DNA of 64,000 bases from Trebouxia sp. TZW2008. Its lineage: Eukaryota > Chlorophyta > Trebouxiophyceae > Trebouxiales > Trebouxiaceae. The stretch is from the NCBI GenBank assembly GCA_002118135.1, contig BDIU01000342.1:43273-107272 (forward strand), read 5' to 3'. The notes under the pieces are model-generated. The model saw only the letters and a program-made list of their open reading frames with translations. It did not search any database and had not been told where the DNA came from. Shown piece after piece: positions 45,501 through 55,655 of this stretch. A program made the position numbers and the translations under genes. The number at the start of each line of letters is the position of its first letter. Position 1 is the stretch's first letter.

Positions 45501-48500
45501 TAACTCCAATGAAATCAGTGTACAAAGAATCTCATGTACAATCAGCTCCAGGTGTCGCGCATTGGCACTGGCCTTCAGCTTCTGCCTCTGCAGACCCGTG
45601 CAAGATAGTCTCATCATGCAAATACAGAAACATGGCATGGGACATTCTGTATCATTGTGTGGTGCTGTATCATCAAATCCAGCATGCTTTTTCTCGCCCA
45701 GGCATGTCTGATAACAATCCTAAGGTGAAGATGACAACATTCAAGTATTGTTTACAATACCACGATACTGTTGTTACAGGCTCACTTCCTGAAGACCATG
45801 TTTCACAAGTGCAAAATTCCAGCATCTGCGCCCTTTGGATGACACGCTCTAAAGGATGCAGATCTGCTGGAATGTTGCATCACAAATTAGCGAATGGGAT
45901 CTGGCGAGCGTGAAATACAATACAGCAATTTTGGCATCGTGGACAAGCTCAGCAGCTACATTGTATGCAGTGTTCTGACGGCAGCACAAGGGGGAACAGC
46001 ACCTTGTCATAGAGGACTGTGGCACAGGCTTGCAGGTGCCCTACTCGTTCTGTTCTAACAACAATAACAATAATATTAATATTAACATTAATATTGATAA
46101 TAGTATTAATAATAATAGTATTAGTAGTAGTAATGATAATAACATGTTCCAGCATATACTGCTAGGTACGTGTGGCACAAATCCTATCTCGCCAGGCAGG
46201 CTTGTCTTGAGCGTCGCGATATGGACGCCTGATGTTCACCTGTTGAAAGTCAGACAAAACAATGTCATTCCAGATCTTCTTTGGGCGACCTGGAGGATTT
46301 GATCCCTTGACTTGACCAAACAACATGACCTTAGGCAAGTATATGATGTTTGCACCACACACTGCACAGAACATGGCGTATGCTGGACGCAATCTCAGGT
46401 CTGAAAACTTTGCTGTACATTCCCATGCTGCTGGCACGACATTGGGAGCTACACCAGATCACAATGGAGCAAACATGCTTGCTCCCCTGCATTTCAACAA
46501 TCTGCAGTTTTGGTACAAATGATGCAGATAGGCTCATCACCCGTATGTGTTGCGAGTGCACAATATGTCTCACTACTGCAGCATGTGCTCGGCTGCTGTA
46601 GTGCATGCTGCACAGCTGCAAAGATGCGCTAGGGCTGCACAATGGATTTGGCAACTGTGGTGTATGCGCTGCAACTGCATTTTGAACTGCACAACAACCT
46701 CTTCATACCAGCACAATTGATGCAAGACGTTCCTGTTGTCAGGACAGTACCATTAGCTGCCAATGACTGTACTCTGACAGCGCTGGTGATCTAATCAAGA
46801 GCGATTTTATTCACGGTCCAAGAGGTCCTGACATACAAAAGGGCGGTTTGACTGTTCTCAACCTTTTCACTGTGTGCTCTGCAATTGCAATGTTTACAGC
46901 TGGCATAGCTGCTTACCTTCAAGTCCATTGTTTTGATGACATCCTCCTTGAGCAGCAGAGTCTTCTTCATGCTTTGCAGCTCCAGCAGAGCGGTGGCCAC
47001 CTCCTGCTGCTCAGGGCTAGCACTCTTTTGCAGGCTGGTCACCTCAGCCATCAACCCAGCAATGTCCTTCCTGAGGTTGGTGACAGTGGTGTTCAGTTGG
47101 TCCCTTTCCTCTGCAGCTGCCTTGGCTGCAGCTTTCACCTGAGGGACAGTCTGCAGGCAGACAGGCTGACTGAGCATGTTTGTCAATACCACCATCGTGA
47201 ATGTTGTCATTTGGTCTGACACTATGCCGCAGGCTGGTCACCTCAGCTATCAATCCAGCATTTTCCTTACTGAAGTTGGCAACAGTGGCATTCAGTTGGT
47301 CCCTTGCCTCTGCAGCTGCCTTTGCTGCTGCTCTCACTTGAGGCACAGTCTGCAAGCAGAACATGATTATCAGCATCACCATTGTGAGTGTTGTGATCAG
47401 CATATACATGCTTAGGGCTAGCACTTTGCTGTTGACATGTCGCCCCAGGTTGCAAATCGGCAATGTCCTTCCTGATGTTGGCCACAGTGGCGTTCAGTTG
47501 GCTTCTCTCTTCTGCAGTTCTCACCTGAAGGATGGACAGCCTGAATACACTGATAGTCATTATCAACGTTGCAAGACCCACCAACATTAACATCATAGTT
47601 GTCACCAAAGAGCTTGCTGGTGAATGTTTGTGTCCCCCTAATGGTGGTGGTAGTGGTGGGGATGGCAAAAGAATCAATGATATTTGCAAACCTGCATGTC
47701 CTTCTTGGGACTGGCACACTCTTCCTGGCAGGCCAGCTCAAAAATGCTTGATGCTGCCAAAAAGTTCAAGAGTCAAGTGACAACTTGCAGACTTGCCCTC
47801 CTCAAGCTTAGTGCGGTTTGCCTGCCTGGCAGGCCAAATGAAAGAATGAATGAGTGAATGCGCAAATGAGCGAAATAATAAGATTTGCAAACCTGCATGC
47901 CCTCTTCAAGCTTGGCACACTTGTCCTGGCAGGCCAGCCAGTCTAGCTGGCAGGTAGCTAGCTGCACTTCCAGCCCATGCTTGTGCTCCTCATGCTTTGC
48001 CAACTGAGCAGCCAGGTCTGCTTCCAAACGCTGAATGGTCTGCTGTAGATCAGTACTCTTACCCTGAGCACTTATTTTGCCCTGCGGAGATAATAGCGTT
48101 TCCAGTGAAAGTGAAGAGTCATTGTGGTCAGTTGTCCACAGCAATCATTGCAGTAGCAAAGGGTGGTGATTATTGAAGCCCTTGGAGTTTGGCTCTTTTT
48201 CTCTCGCCAGCACGATTGTCTGAAGCAACAACGACACCTTCTTGCAATGCATATACAACTGGTGCGGTCCTGCAGAGCTTGTCAGATGTACAGGCTGCGG
48301 CGTACATGTCCACAGCTGTGCTTGCAAGCAGATGTCTGAAAGTCTCTAAGAAAGCAAGAAAAACCCATTCTTGGCACCTTCCTGGACAGCAAGTGACATA
48401 CAGAAGGGTGCTGCTGAGCGCTGTTGCTGTCTTACTGCCTAGAACTCCATTGCCTAAGTTGTTATTGTCCAACATGCTGCTGCAAAGATAGGCATGTGTC

Positions 48501-48991
48501 TTTGCACAGAGCCTGTTACTGGACAGTCAGCTCACGGGCAAGCAAGATATAATCGGTTGCAAAGTGTCAAGGATGACATCAGGAGGTTGACACTTGCAAC
48601 AACTTGCAACAACAATGCAACGATGCTGCGCATACAACGTGCAACACTGGGATAATCCAGCAGCAAGCCTCTGTCAGTGCAATCCCGCAAACACAAGCTA
48701 AGCTGCCAGAACAGTGACTGCACATGTGCTTAGTTACACAGACAAGATTGTCTGCAAGACCTGTGTCTCGCAGACTGCAGGCACTTGCCACTCAGCCACC
48801 TTGCAGTTCATGCAGAAAAACATGGTTTCGTCAGAGCAGCAGCAGGTTGCGCGTACCGCAGGCATGTGTGATGAACTTATGGTAACCGTGCCACCGCAGC
48901 TCCATTGCAGCTCCGGCGGGTCCTTGTATTCTCCTGACATGCCGACGAATCTCTCGTAGGCTCCAACAACCTCCCAGTGGTGGACTAGCAC
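38135..48991 (-). CDS. Coiled-coil protein with Ala/Pro/Asn repeat tail, unrecognised
   Basis: The last exon, 38135-40663, is open for 842 codons. It begins VLDVVSWMDKELEAPLRMPD, then carries many PNALMPNAL/AGA-type repeats, AHVLDALAAQAELxA twice, and four FRVSxxGLLLPN...PAES units. Upstream minus-strand exons are rich in heptad-like sequence: 41.0-41.2 kb (IDELLPEVNSGTHNKVDKDL), 41.3-41.9 kb (AMASMDAVQKQAKKAFAHAD, five copies), 42.0-42.1 kb, 44.1-44.3 kb, 44.6-44.8 kb (SAEGKLQAAESRAVTAEGRA), 45.3 kb, 46.9-47.2 kb and 47893-48081 (STDLQQTIQRLEADLAAQLA). A possible first exon starts at ATG 48991 (MLVHHWEVVGAYERF). The exon chain was not phased throughout, so the upstream limit and single-gene status are uncertain. 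Probably an elongated structural protein. The WMDKEL segment is weakly reminiscent of plant CHUP1-like C-termini, not enough to name it. Confidence 0.6.
38420..39110 (-). repeat. FRVSxxGLLLPN...PAES protein repeats
   Basis: Within the last exon of the coiled-coil gene, four units of irregular length (about 35-55 residues) share FRV-(G/S)-x-x-GLL-(M/L/R)-PN, then PAES-(I/L/T)-S. A fifth, looser one (ASGLLVPVGVRKV) precedes them. They are in frame and conserved as protein, which suggests selection. Confidence 0.85.
39990..40460 (-). repeat. PNALMPNAL / AGA coding repeats
   Basis: Short units of about 8-16 residues (PNALMPNA, AGALPNALVP, AGAVPNAL) repeat roughly ten times, flanked by two copies of AHVLDALAAQAEL. 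The DNA is a GGGCATTTGGCA/GGGCATTGGGCA minisatellite on the plus strand that stays in frame. Confidence 0.88.
41270..41935 (-). repeat. Five tandem ~143-bp exon units in the coiled-coil gene
   Basis: GGCCTGCTTCTGCACAGCAT starts at 41286, 41429, 41571, 41714 and 41858, a period of 142-144 bp. On the minus strand each unit holds an exon for a SMDAVQKQAKKAFAHAD-like peptide, or most of it, and all five keep a GTAA-type donor. The second unit from the left (41429) and the rightmost (41858) are closest to intact. The 41714 unit has a base loss before the Met codon. Confidence 0.88.
42469..42524. other. Poly-G run containing two N
   Basis: About 55 bases of uninterrupted G with two undetermined bases in the middle. 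The true length is unknown. Either a long G homopolymer or an assembly join. It sits in an intron of the coiled-coil gene. Confidence 0.95.
43803..44060 (-). repeat. ~135-bp direct duplication in the coiled-coil gene
   Basis: ATTCACAGCTTTGGAGCTGC and TTTGCAGTGACTG at 43837-43875 recur at about 43972-44010, with shared flanks before and after (CTTCAAGACTAGATGCTTGC versus CCTCAAGAGTCAATGCTTG). On the minus strand both could encode VQAMTVTAKQLQS. A nearby pair of HSTRTSQAQL exons (44.14 and 44.31 kb) is a second duplication. Confidence 0.78.
46055..46440 (-). mobile_element. Truncated non-LTR retrotransposon (LINE) 3' end
   Basis: The minus-strand frame 46437-46162 ends a LINE reverse-transcriptase polyprotein: AYAMFCAVCGANIIYLPKVM, then GRPKKIWNDIVLSDF and KPAWRD, the typical C-terminal GRP-x-x-x-W...W-R signature. 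It is followed on the same strand by the 3' UTR and an ATT/AAT-rich simple-repeat tail (46055-46140), characteristic of RTE- or L1-like elements ending in microsatellites. The 5' part is absent, as expected for truncated insertion. Two related tails lie at 18722-18915 and 9490-9640. Confidence 0.78.
46911..47540 (-). repeat. Three related coiled-coil exons
   Basis: TVPQVKAAAKAAAEERDQLN (ending near 47157), TVPQVRAAAKAAAEARDQLN (near 47355) and a shorter VRTAEERSQLNATVANIRKD (near 47530) are homologous, open and preceded by acceptor-like sequence. Spacing is about 175-200 bp. All three may be used in the coiled-coil protein. Confidence 0.75.
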
Positions 48992-49460
48992 GTATCAATC
49001 ACAGCAATTCCGTTGCCACGCGCAAACACGCATTGTCAAACGCCTTTTGCAGAGCGTGCCGTTGGAGGAATCTTAATCACAAGGGCTGTCAGTCATTTTG
49101 TAGCACTGCAGCTGGGAAGTGCTTTAGGGTACGCCTGGCAGGCTGTCCTGATGCTAGCACGTTCTTGTCGTCAAATGACTGAAACCGCAACTGCCGTTCA
49201 GAAGGCATCACACACCTGCACCAGATTCTTTCTAAAATAGACATCCAGTTTGCATGCAAAATTGATGGGAAAAATCAAGCTGGCAAATCTCGAGACACAT
49301 CAGAGGTGGGTTGCCATGGTGCCTTATCAGGAAGACAGCACACTCGAAGAAACCTTTTCAATGTCAGAATCTGCAAACCCTGCTGTTCTTCAGAGGCAGA
49401 CGATATCAACATCTGTAACACATACTGCCACAAGCAGGTACACCCGGGTGTGCTGCTAGT
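48992..49460. other. Intergenic region, no gene seen
   Basis: Between the WDR83 stop and the possible first exon of the coiled-coil gene, both on the minus strand. No recognisable coding sequence. Confidence 0.4.
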
Positions 49461-52400
49461 TCATACAGATGTCGGTGGGTGCCATACTTTTGCAGTACCA
49501 TCATTTGCAGCAGTCACAAGACATTTGGCTTCCGGGTGCATAGCTACGGAGCAGACAGCAGACTCATGAGCTTGAAGCTGATGCACCATAGTTTCCTCCA
49601 CCAGATCCCAGAAGCAAACTAGACCTGCAGTCGCAGGCACACATGTTCACCTTGATTACCATGGTCACCATCTACATGCTTGCTAGCGAGGTTCAGTGAC
49701 CCAATTGACACATCCAGCCTGTTCAGCAGAATTGGTGCATGTGACAGAGGCAGCATGGCTTGGCATTTACTCTGCGGTTGCATAAAATGATGCTGCTGAC
49801 TGCAGCATGTGATTGAACAGCACCACACAGTGACTCTATCACTTGCAGGTGCTTGTGCCTGGGATTGAGCGTCTGGTACTACAGACTCTGGAAGAGCTCA
49901 CTCGGCCATGACAAACAGCACCAACATGGTCTGGCAATCATTGTTGAGTTTGATGAACTGATGCATTGGGAACTATGCAGCATCGTATAGCGAGCTTTGT
50001 TGCTTGCAGATGCTCGTGGTTGGAGACAGTTGATTGCTTCTGTACGTACTTAGTTGGGCCTGCCAAGCCTGCCTAGCACACGTTCCGACTGAATGAATGA
50101 AATGCTTGTGCATGCTGATGCAAAGCTTACCATCTTCAGAGCCAGATATGACATGCGCATCTGAAGGTGTGAACGCGCAGTCCAGTTTCAGTTCCTGATG
50201 CGTGTGGCCTGCAGCAGCGTCACAACAGATGCTGTTGCCTGAAATTGCAATCCTGGTCATTGTCTGAAGCGTATGACAAGCTTTACGCATACCAGCCAAA
50301 ACAGTGCAAAGAAGATAACGGCCACAGGCCAATTGCTAGGTGATTCAGGCTTGGGGCTCATGCATCATGCATCACACAGCAAAGCAGTGCTCAAGGTGTG
50401 TAGCACTGTTCGCCTGCCGTACAGTTGGCCTTGACACAGCACATTCAATGGCAACAGAACACTTGCATCAAGACTTCTGGCAACATGGCACAGACCAAAG
50501 CAGCACAATCAATATCAGCAGAAGCCATGCTTTGAAACTTTGAGCAAGATAGCACAAGACCAATGCAGCACAATGAATGACAGCAGAAGCCATGCTTGGA
50601 AACTTCAAGCAAGTTGGCAGGAATAAGCAATGAAACAGTCAATACCAGGAAAAGTTCAGGAAAAATGCAGCGCATTCATTCTCAGCAGGAGACATTCTTG
50701 GAATTACCTGACAATATAGCAGAGACCGTATACAGGAGCTCACCTGTTGCCAGTTACTCTCCAGACGCCTTGTCTAGGTGCTTCAAGCTGATGTCAAGGC
50801 AGCTAGCTAAGACAAATTTGCTGTCATCACTGACTGCAATGCCTGTCACAGCCTCATGCACTCAATGACAGCAAAACAAATGCTTGGCAGCTTTGAGCAA
50901 CACAGCAAAAACCAATGCAGCGCATTCAATGTCAGCAGAAGGCGTGCTTGAAATCTTCACAAGATGGTACAGACCAAAAGGAGCCCACCTGTATAAGTAG
51001 CCAGTGACTCTCCAGACGCCTTGTCTAGTAGCTTCAAGCTGTTGTCAAGGCAGCTAGCTAAGACACAGTTGCCGTCATGACTGACTGCAATGCCGGTCAC
51101 AGCCTCATGCAGGGTGTCTGTGAACATCATGCCCATCCTGATGTCAAACTGCCGTATGCTTCCATCCACACTGCCACCAAGAACCTGCACACTGCAAAGC
51201 AAGCATGCACCCTTGATGCATGAACATCAGAGGAAATGTACACTTCTGCTGCTGAATCGGAAAAAGTTGAGCCTGTACGTATGCAAGAATGTGTCTGTGT
51301 CTGTGAACATCATGCCCATCTGGATGTCAAGCTGCCGTATGCTGCCATCCACACTGCCACCCAGTACCTGCACACTGCATGGCAAGCATGAATTCTTGGG
51401 GCATGAACAGAAAAATAAATATACGCTTTTGCCACTGAATAGGACAATTTTGCAATTTCAGCATGCATGCATGCAGAAAAGCCGCCTAGTACCTGCACAC
51501 TGCACAGCAAGCACGAGTGCTTGGTGCATGCACATCAAGAGGAAGTATACGCTTTTGCCACTAGGACAAGGTTTGAGCCTGCTGTAGTGAGTGACATGCT
51601 GTGCGTGAGTTCCTTTATGACCTTGAGAGTGTGTTTACATGCTGCAAATCTGAGAGCATGTAGGGCTAGAGTGTTGATGCGACCTCATGCCAGGGCTCAA
51701 CAGTGCAAGAATGCCTTCGTTGACAGCAAGCAATTGTCCGCATGCTCTCATAAGAGAGCATTGCACAACAAGCTAGGCACATATAGTCAACAGAGGCTGT
51801 TTGGCATCAGCAGATGCATCCTGTGATCTGATGCTCCTTGGACATCAGACAGCCACTTGTGAATGTTGTGGCCGGCAGCTGCTGTGCACTTCTTCAGACC
51901 TGGCCCATGACTGCCTAGTATGAGTTTCAAGTTTGCACACATCCTGACGACTTGAGCCTTGACAACAACATGATACCCTTCGCTACTGTTGTTCTGCTAA
52001 ACATCAGACATGGAATGACCTGATTTGGTGAAATGGCAGCACCTGTCTGCTATGGCAACAGAAGTCACAGCATCTCCAAAGCTCTTCATGGTCTGAATGG
52101 GCTCAAAGGATCTGGAGCGGCAATCCCATAGCCTGATGGCCTGATCATACCCACCAGTTGCCAGAACTTCATCAGAAGCAGCATATGCAATCTGCGGCCA
52201 ATGAGTTGTGAGCAACATGACAGCGTAGCTGATCATCTGACACATGAGCATGCCAGGACTTCATCAGCAGCGGCGTATGCATTCAATTTGCTCTGGGTGG
52301 CTTGGCAGAGTTGCTATCAACCTGTCATATGTCATCAATGCAGCCTGAGCTCAGACAAAATCACATAGTAATGCACAACTGAAGGGCTTCAGCATTTTGA

Positions 52401-53042
52401 AACAAGTTGCATGGGGGGCTCTCAAAAGGCATGGTTGGATAGCAGGTCATGGTTGGAGCATGCAGCATGTCGTGGGCTTACTGAATTGGCGACGCCATCA
52501 TGACCTCTGAATTTGCGGATGATGCGCCCTGATGCAACGTCCCAGGAAAATACAGAGCGGTCTCCACCACAAGAAGCCAGCCTGCGGTGAGATGTGACCA
52601 TTCTCTGGTGTTTACAGGTGTTTACAGGTTGCTTGTCTGAAGGTGAAGCTAAGGTTGGTGCTATACGTACTTGCTGTTGTCCTTGGATACACAGACATCC
52701 CTGACGTCATAGCCATGGCCAGCATATGTCTTAATGTGAACGCCTCTGTGTGGATTCCACAAGCGCAACGTGCGATCCTGCAAGTTGCAGAAAGGCATCC
52801 TTGGCAATCCCTGTCAGCATTGCTGACAACTTCAGTGGCTATGCTTGCATGATGTTTTTGTTTGCCCGTTAGGTGCATACCTTGCCACATGTGAGGCAGT
52901 ATGTCCCGCTGTTGTTGAATCTTACAGCAAGGATCGGACCGTCGTGTCCTTTGAGACAAGCAGTCTCCTGCGTTGGCAACGGGTCGGCAACTTCTTCTGC
53001 TGGCACTTCGGGAGCAGGTGCTGGTCCATACTTGTCTCGCAT
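49461..53042 (-). CDS. WDR83: WDR83 / MORG1 WD40-repeat scaffold protein
   Basis: WD40 beta-propeller known as a MAPK-pathway scaffold (MORG1) and as a spliceosome-associated protein. Exons join in phase throughout: 52881-53042, 52671-52777, 52482-52581, 52043-52191, 50989-51191, 50131-50208, 49461-49624, giving 320 residues (animal proteins are about 315). WD blades visible: GPILAVRFNNSGTYCLTCGK, RTLRLWNPHRGVHIKTYAGH, LASCGGDRSVFSWDVASGRI, YDQAIRLWDCRSRSFEPIQT, GGSVDGSIRQFDIRMGMMFT, CLDNSLKLLDKASGESLATY, THQELKLDCAFTPSDAHVIS and FWDLVEETMVHQLQAHESAV. Order and wording match the family closely. Start chosen at the only suitable Met before the first blade. The fifth exon has several decayed copies in neighbouring introns. 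Confidence 0.93.
50740..51500 (-). repeat. Partial copies of the WDR83 fifth exon
   Basis: The real exon is 50989-51191. A copy of its 3' part lies at about 50740-50870 (TCTCCAGACGCCTTGTCTAG, GTCAAGGCAGCTAGCTAAGA). Copies of its 5' part lie at about 51295-51385 (GGSVDGSIRQLDIQMGMMFT) and 51480-51510 (acceptor and a few codons). The flanks also repeat (GAAATGTACACTTCTGC / GAAGTATACGCTTTTGC). None is complete. Confidence 0.85.
52236..52300 (-). repeat. Short decayed copy of a WDR83 exon start
   Basis: CCAGGACTTCATCAGCAGCG followed by GCGTATGCA repeats CCAGAACTTCATCAGAAGCA and GCATATGCA of the exon at 52043-52191. Too short to be used. Confidence 0.65.
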
Positions 53043-53321
53043 AGGCAGCCAGGTGCGCCAATGCTTAGCGCCAAGTTTGTGGCGCTCTGCTACACCATGT
53101 CAAGGTCATGCAGTGACTCGCAGGCACACGGTCTGTGCCAACCGAACTCGTGTCTAACCATACAACGAACGGTGGTGATGACCTGTTTTGCGCGCGTTTT
53201 GGCAGTGCTCTCGAATCAGCTATGGCAGTCTGTACAACCGCAGAGCGGTCAACCGAGAAAAGGTTGACCGAGCTCGGCACTTGAGCGCAGGTGAAGCACC
53301 GTACTCGAAGTAAGAAAATCT
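53043..53321. promoter_or_regulatory. Divergent promoter, WDR83 / DUF2279-like gene
   Basis: 279 bases separate the two divergent start codons. No gene inside. No core element recognised with confidence. Confidence 0.4.
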
Positions 53322-53810
53322 TTGCCGTACCTTGCTATCAAAACTAGATCTGAAAAGCTATCGAGCAGGCCGTCGTCGCGACTAGCAGCAGTTGCGACAC
53401 TGGCCGCCCCAGTTGAAGATGCATGGCTTGCTACCGATAAACTAGAGCATTTCTGCTTTTGCGCAGCAGTTGTTGTTGCAATTTATCTGGCATCACTACG
53501 TGTGAGTCGCGCTGCGCGATATCGCTTGCCGCTGTCAGCCAGCTGCAGTGTACTGGCTGGCGTGATCAAAGAGCTTGGCGACTATTCGAAGGTACCGCGC
53601 TGACCCCTGCCGTCGTAGCTTCGTGTCTACATGTTGCTTGCCTTAGCGTGGTTTCTGTTGCATTCGCAGTGGTGGCCCGGCGTGCTGAGCCTCAAAGATT
53701 TAGCTGCTGACCTTGTTGGCACCTGCTTTGCACTTGGTACACTTGTTAAAATAGAAGCCATCTGGGGCCGCCCCTTCACACAAAAGTCGGGATCTGCTAT
53801 CAGCGTGTGA
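53322..53810 (+). CDS. Small DUF2279/YfiM-like membrane protein
   Basis: Two exons, 53322-53591 and 53670-53810, join in phase to 136 residues. After a Ser/Arg/Ala-rich N-terminus, possibly a targeting peptide, comes DKLEHFCFCAAVVVAIYLA (residues 39-57), then GVIKELGDYSK (80-90) and SLKDLAADLVGTCFALGTLV (97-116). The spaced pattern DKxxH ... GxxKExxD ... SxxDLxA(D/N)xxG is that of the bacterial DUF2279/YfiM family, small membrane-associated proteins of unknown function related to VanZ-like proteins. The first and last segments are hydrophobic enough to span a membrane. The next gene starts 104 bases downstream on the same strand. The family call rests on this residue pattern only. Confidence 0.68.
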
Positions 53811-53914
53811 GGTGTGAGCAAATAATCTCTGGTACACATCTGTCATGTCGTGAGCCAAAAGGTGAGTACTTCGAACGTCAGACGTTGAAGGCGTCTGCTT
53901 GCAGGCCTAGCCGC

Positions 53915-55347
53915 ATGGCGCTTGTGCCCTTCAGAGTATCTGGATCAGCAGCTGATCAGACTGTGGAAAAGCGTATCTTTCAGATAGGCCAACACACAGT
54001 TTACATAGATCAAGATGTGCACAAAAGTGGCAGCTTGCAAGGTGTTGGCCAGCAGCCAAGTGTTCTCAGTCAATCCATTTCAGGTGCCAATGTTGCTGCT
54101 GTGCCTGATCTCCACCTTTGATGAAACTGGCAATCATTGGTTGTGTTTCAGCATTGCCTGTAAGCATGCTGAGCATTACCTTACAGGTGGCGTGCTGCAG
54201 ATCAGAAAGAAGGTGAAGAGCAGCTGGGCAATGTTGGTCTTGTAGTGTGGCAAAGCGCATTTGTTCTGGCAGATTATCTGTTGAGGTACCCGCCCTTTGG
54301 GCAATGGGAGGATGTGCATGGAGTGGATTTGGGCACAGGCACTGGTGAGATGTAGCGGAGTCTGCCTGTGCTGCAGGTGAAATCCTATGTGATGTGACTC
54401 ATGCTGTTCTGCAGCTGCACATGTGCAGTATTGTTACTGCTCAAGGGGATCTAGTCCACCTGAATGTGTGCATGCATCTCACATACTCACGGCCATGTTG
54501 ATCTGGTGTGTCAAATATTTGTCGATATTTGTCTTCGAGAAGAAGACAAGCTGAAATTTGCTTGGTGTGCAGGCGTTTGTGGCGTAGCATTGAGCATGGC
54601 AGGTGCCCAAATGACTTTGACAGACTTGCCTCACATTCTCCCTCTCGCGCAACGCAATCTGACCAGCAATATTGGAGACAGCCAACAGCATAGTAAGGTC
54701 TGTCTCTGAGCAACGCTTGGGTTGCTTTCTGCAATGCAATTTTGCCATTTTCAACCTGCCTCATGCGTAGCCCTTCTGGCATGTGCTGCATTGACTGCAA
54801 GTTACATACGATGTAATACAGACGCATCGAATGCAGACCTTAGCAAAGCACATGCAGTGCAGGTGATGGAGCATTGTTGGGGTGGTGACGTGTCACATCT
54901 GTTGCCAGCGCCAGATTTGATCACTGGTGCAGATATAGTGTATGAACATCAGCATTTTGATGCCTTGATCAAGACCCTGCAAGCCCTGGCTGCACCACAC
55001 ACACTAATTTATTTGGCCTTCAAATGGAGAGGTGAGCTTGATTGCAGTTGGTGCCGTATGTTTGTGCAACATTCCAAAACCTGTCCATGATTTCTGCACA
55101 AATAATTGCTTGATGATTGAGCAAGCTGCAATGTTGAGCAGCACAAGAGCAACCACCACACTGCTTTTGCCTATCAATGGTGCCAGCAGCACAATGTTTA
55201 AATGCTGCAGGGCGGGGAGAGCAAAGCTTCAAGCAGAAGCTTGCAGCTAGCAATTTTCATATACAAGAAATTGATAATTCGTTCTTGCACGACGAGTACT
55301 CAGACGGCCAGTATCAAGTGCTACGAGTATGCAAGCTAGGGATGTAA
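53915..55347 (+). CDS. METTL21-like protein lysine methyltransferase (Methyltransf_16)
   Basis: SAM-dependent methyltransferase of the METTL21 group, which methylates lysines on chaperones and translation factors. Five exons join in phase to 247 residues: 53915-54083, 54201-54344, 54573-54697, 54863-55031, 55211-55347. Features: N-terminal beta elements (IFQIGQHTVYIDQDV), the family WQSAFVLADYLL, SAM motif I VDLGTGTGVCGVALSMAGA (residues 98-116), TLTDLPHILPLAQRNL, and the post-II motif GADIVYEHQHFDALIKTLQA, the DxxY signature of this family. C-terminus HDEYSDGQYQVLRVCKLGM before TAA. The substrate cannot be read from sequence. It faces the glucan water dikinase gene tail to tail. Confidence 0.88.
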
Positions 55348-55655
55348 ACGACATATTTTGCCATCAAAGCAAAGCATGAGCATATAGCACAGCAACTTCC
55401 TGGCTGTTGCAGGGACGTCCATTAGCTGTCTGAATGTCCCGAATCGGGTTGACAAGGTCATGTTGTGTTTGAGACACAATGCCCATTTAGGCATCAGTGA
55501 ATGTTGTGTTTATGTGATTGCATTTCGGGCTGCCAGTACAGTGTTGCCTGGTGGTTCCCCAGGCAAAGCTTCGACTAGAATGCATTCTAAGTTGTTTTGA
55601 ACAGCAAGCTTCCGACAGTTGTCTCTGCAATCCCGTACTCCCCAATCAGGTAATG
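55348..55655. other. Convergent intergenic region
   Basis: Lies between the stop codons of two convergent genes. No coding sequence recognised; it should hold both 3' UTRs. Confidence 0.45.

Noticed and set aside
53065..53280. Minus-strand frame upstream of WDR83 as an N-terminal extension
   Set aside because: It is in a different frame from the WDR83 first exon with no splice joint seen, and 320 residues already match the family length.
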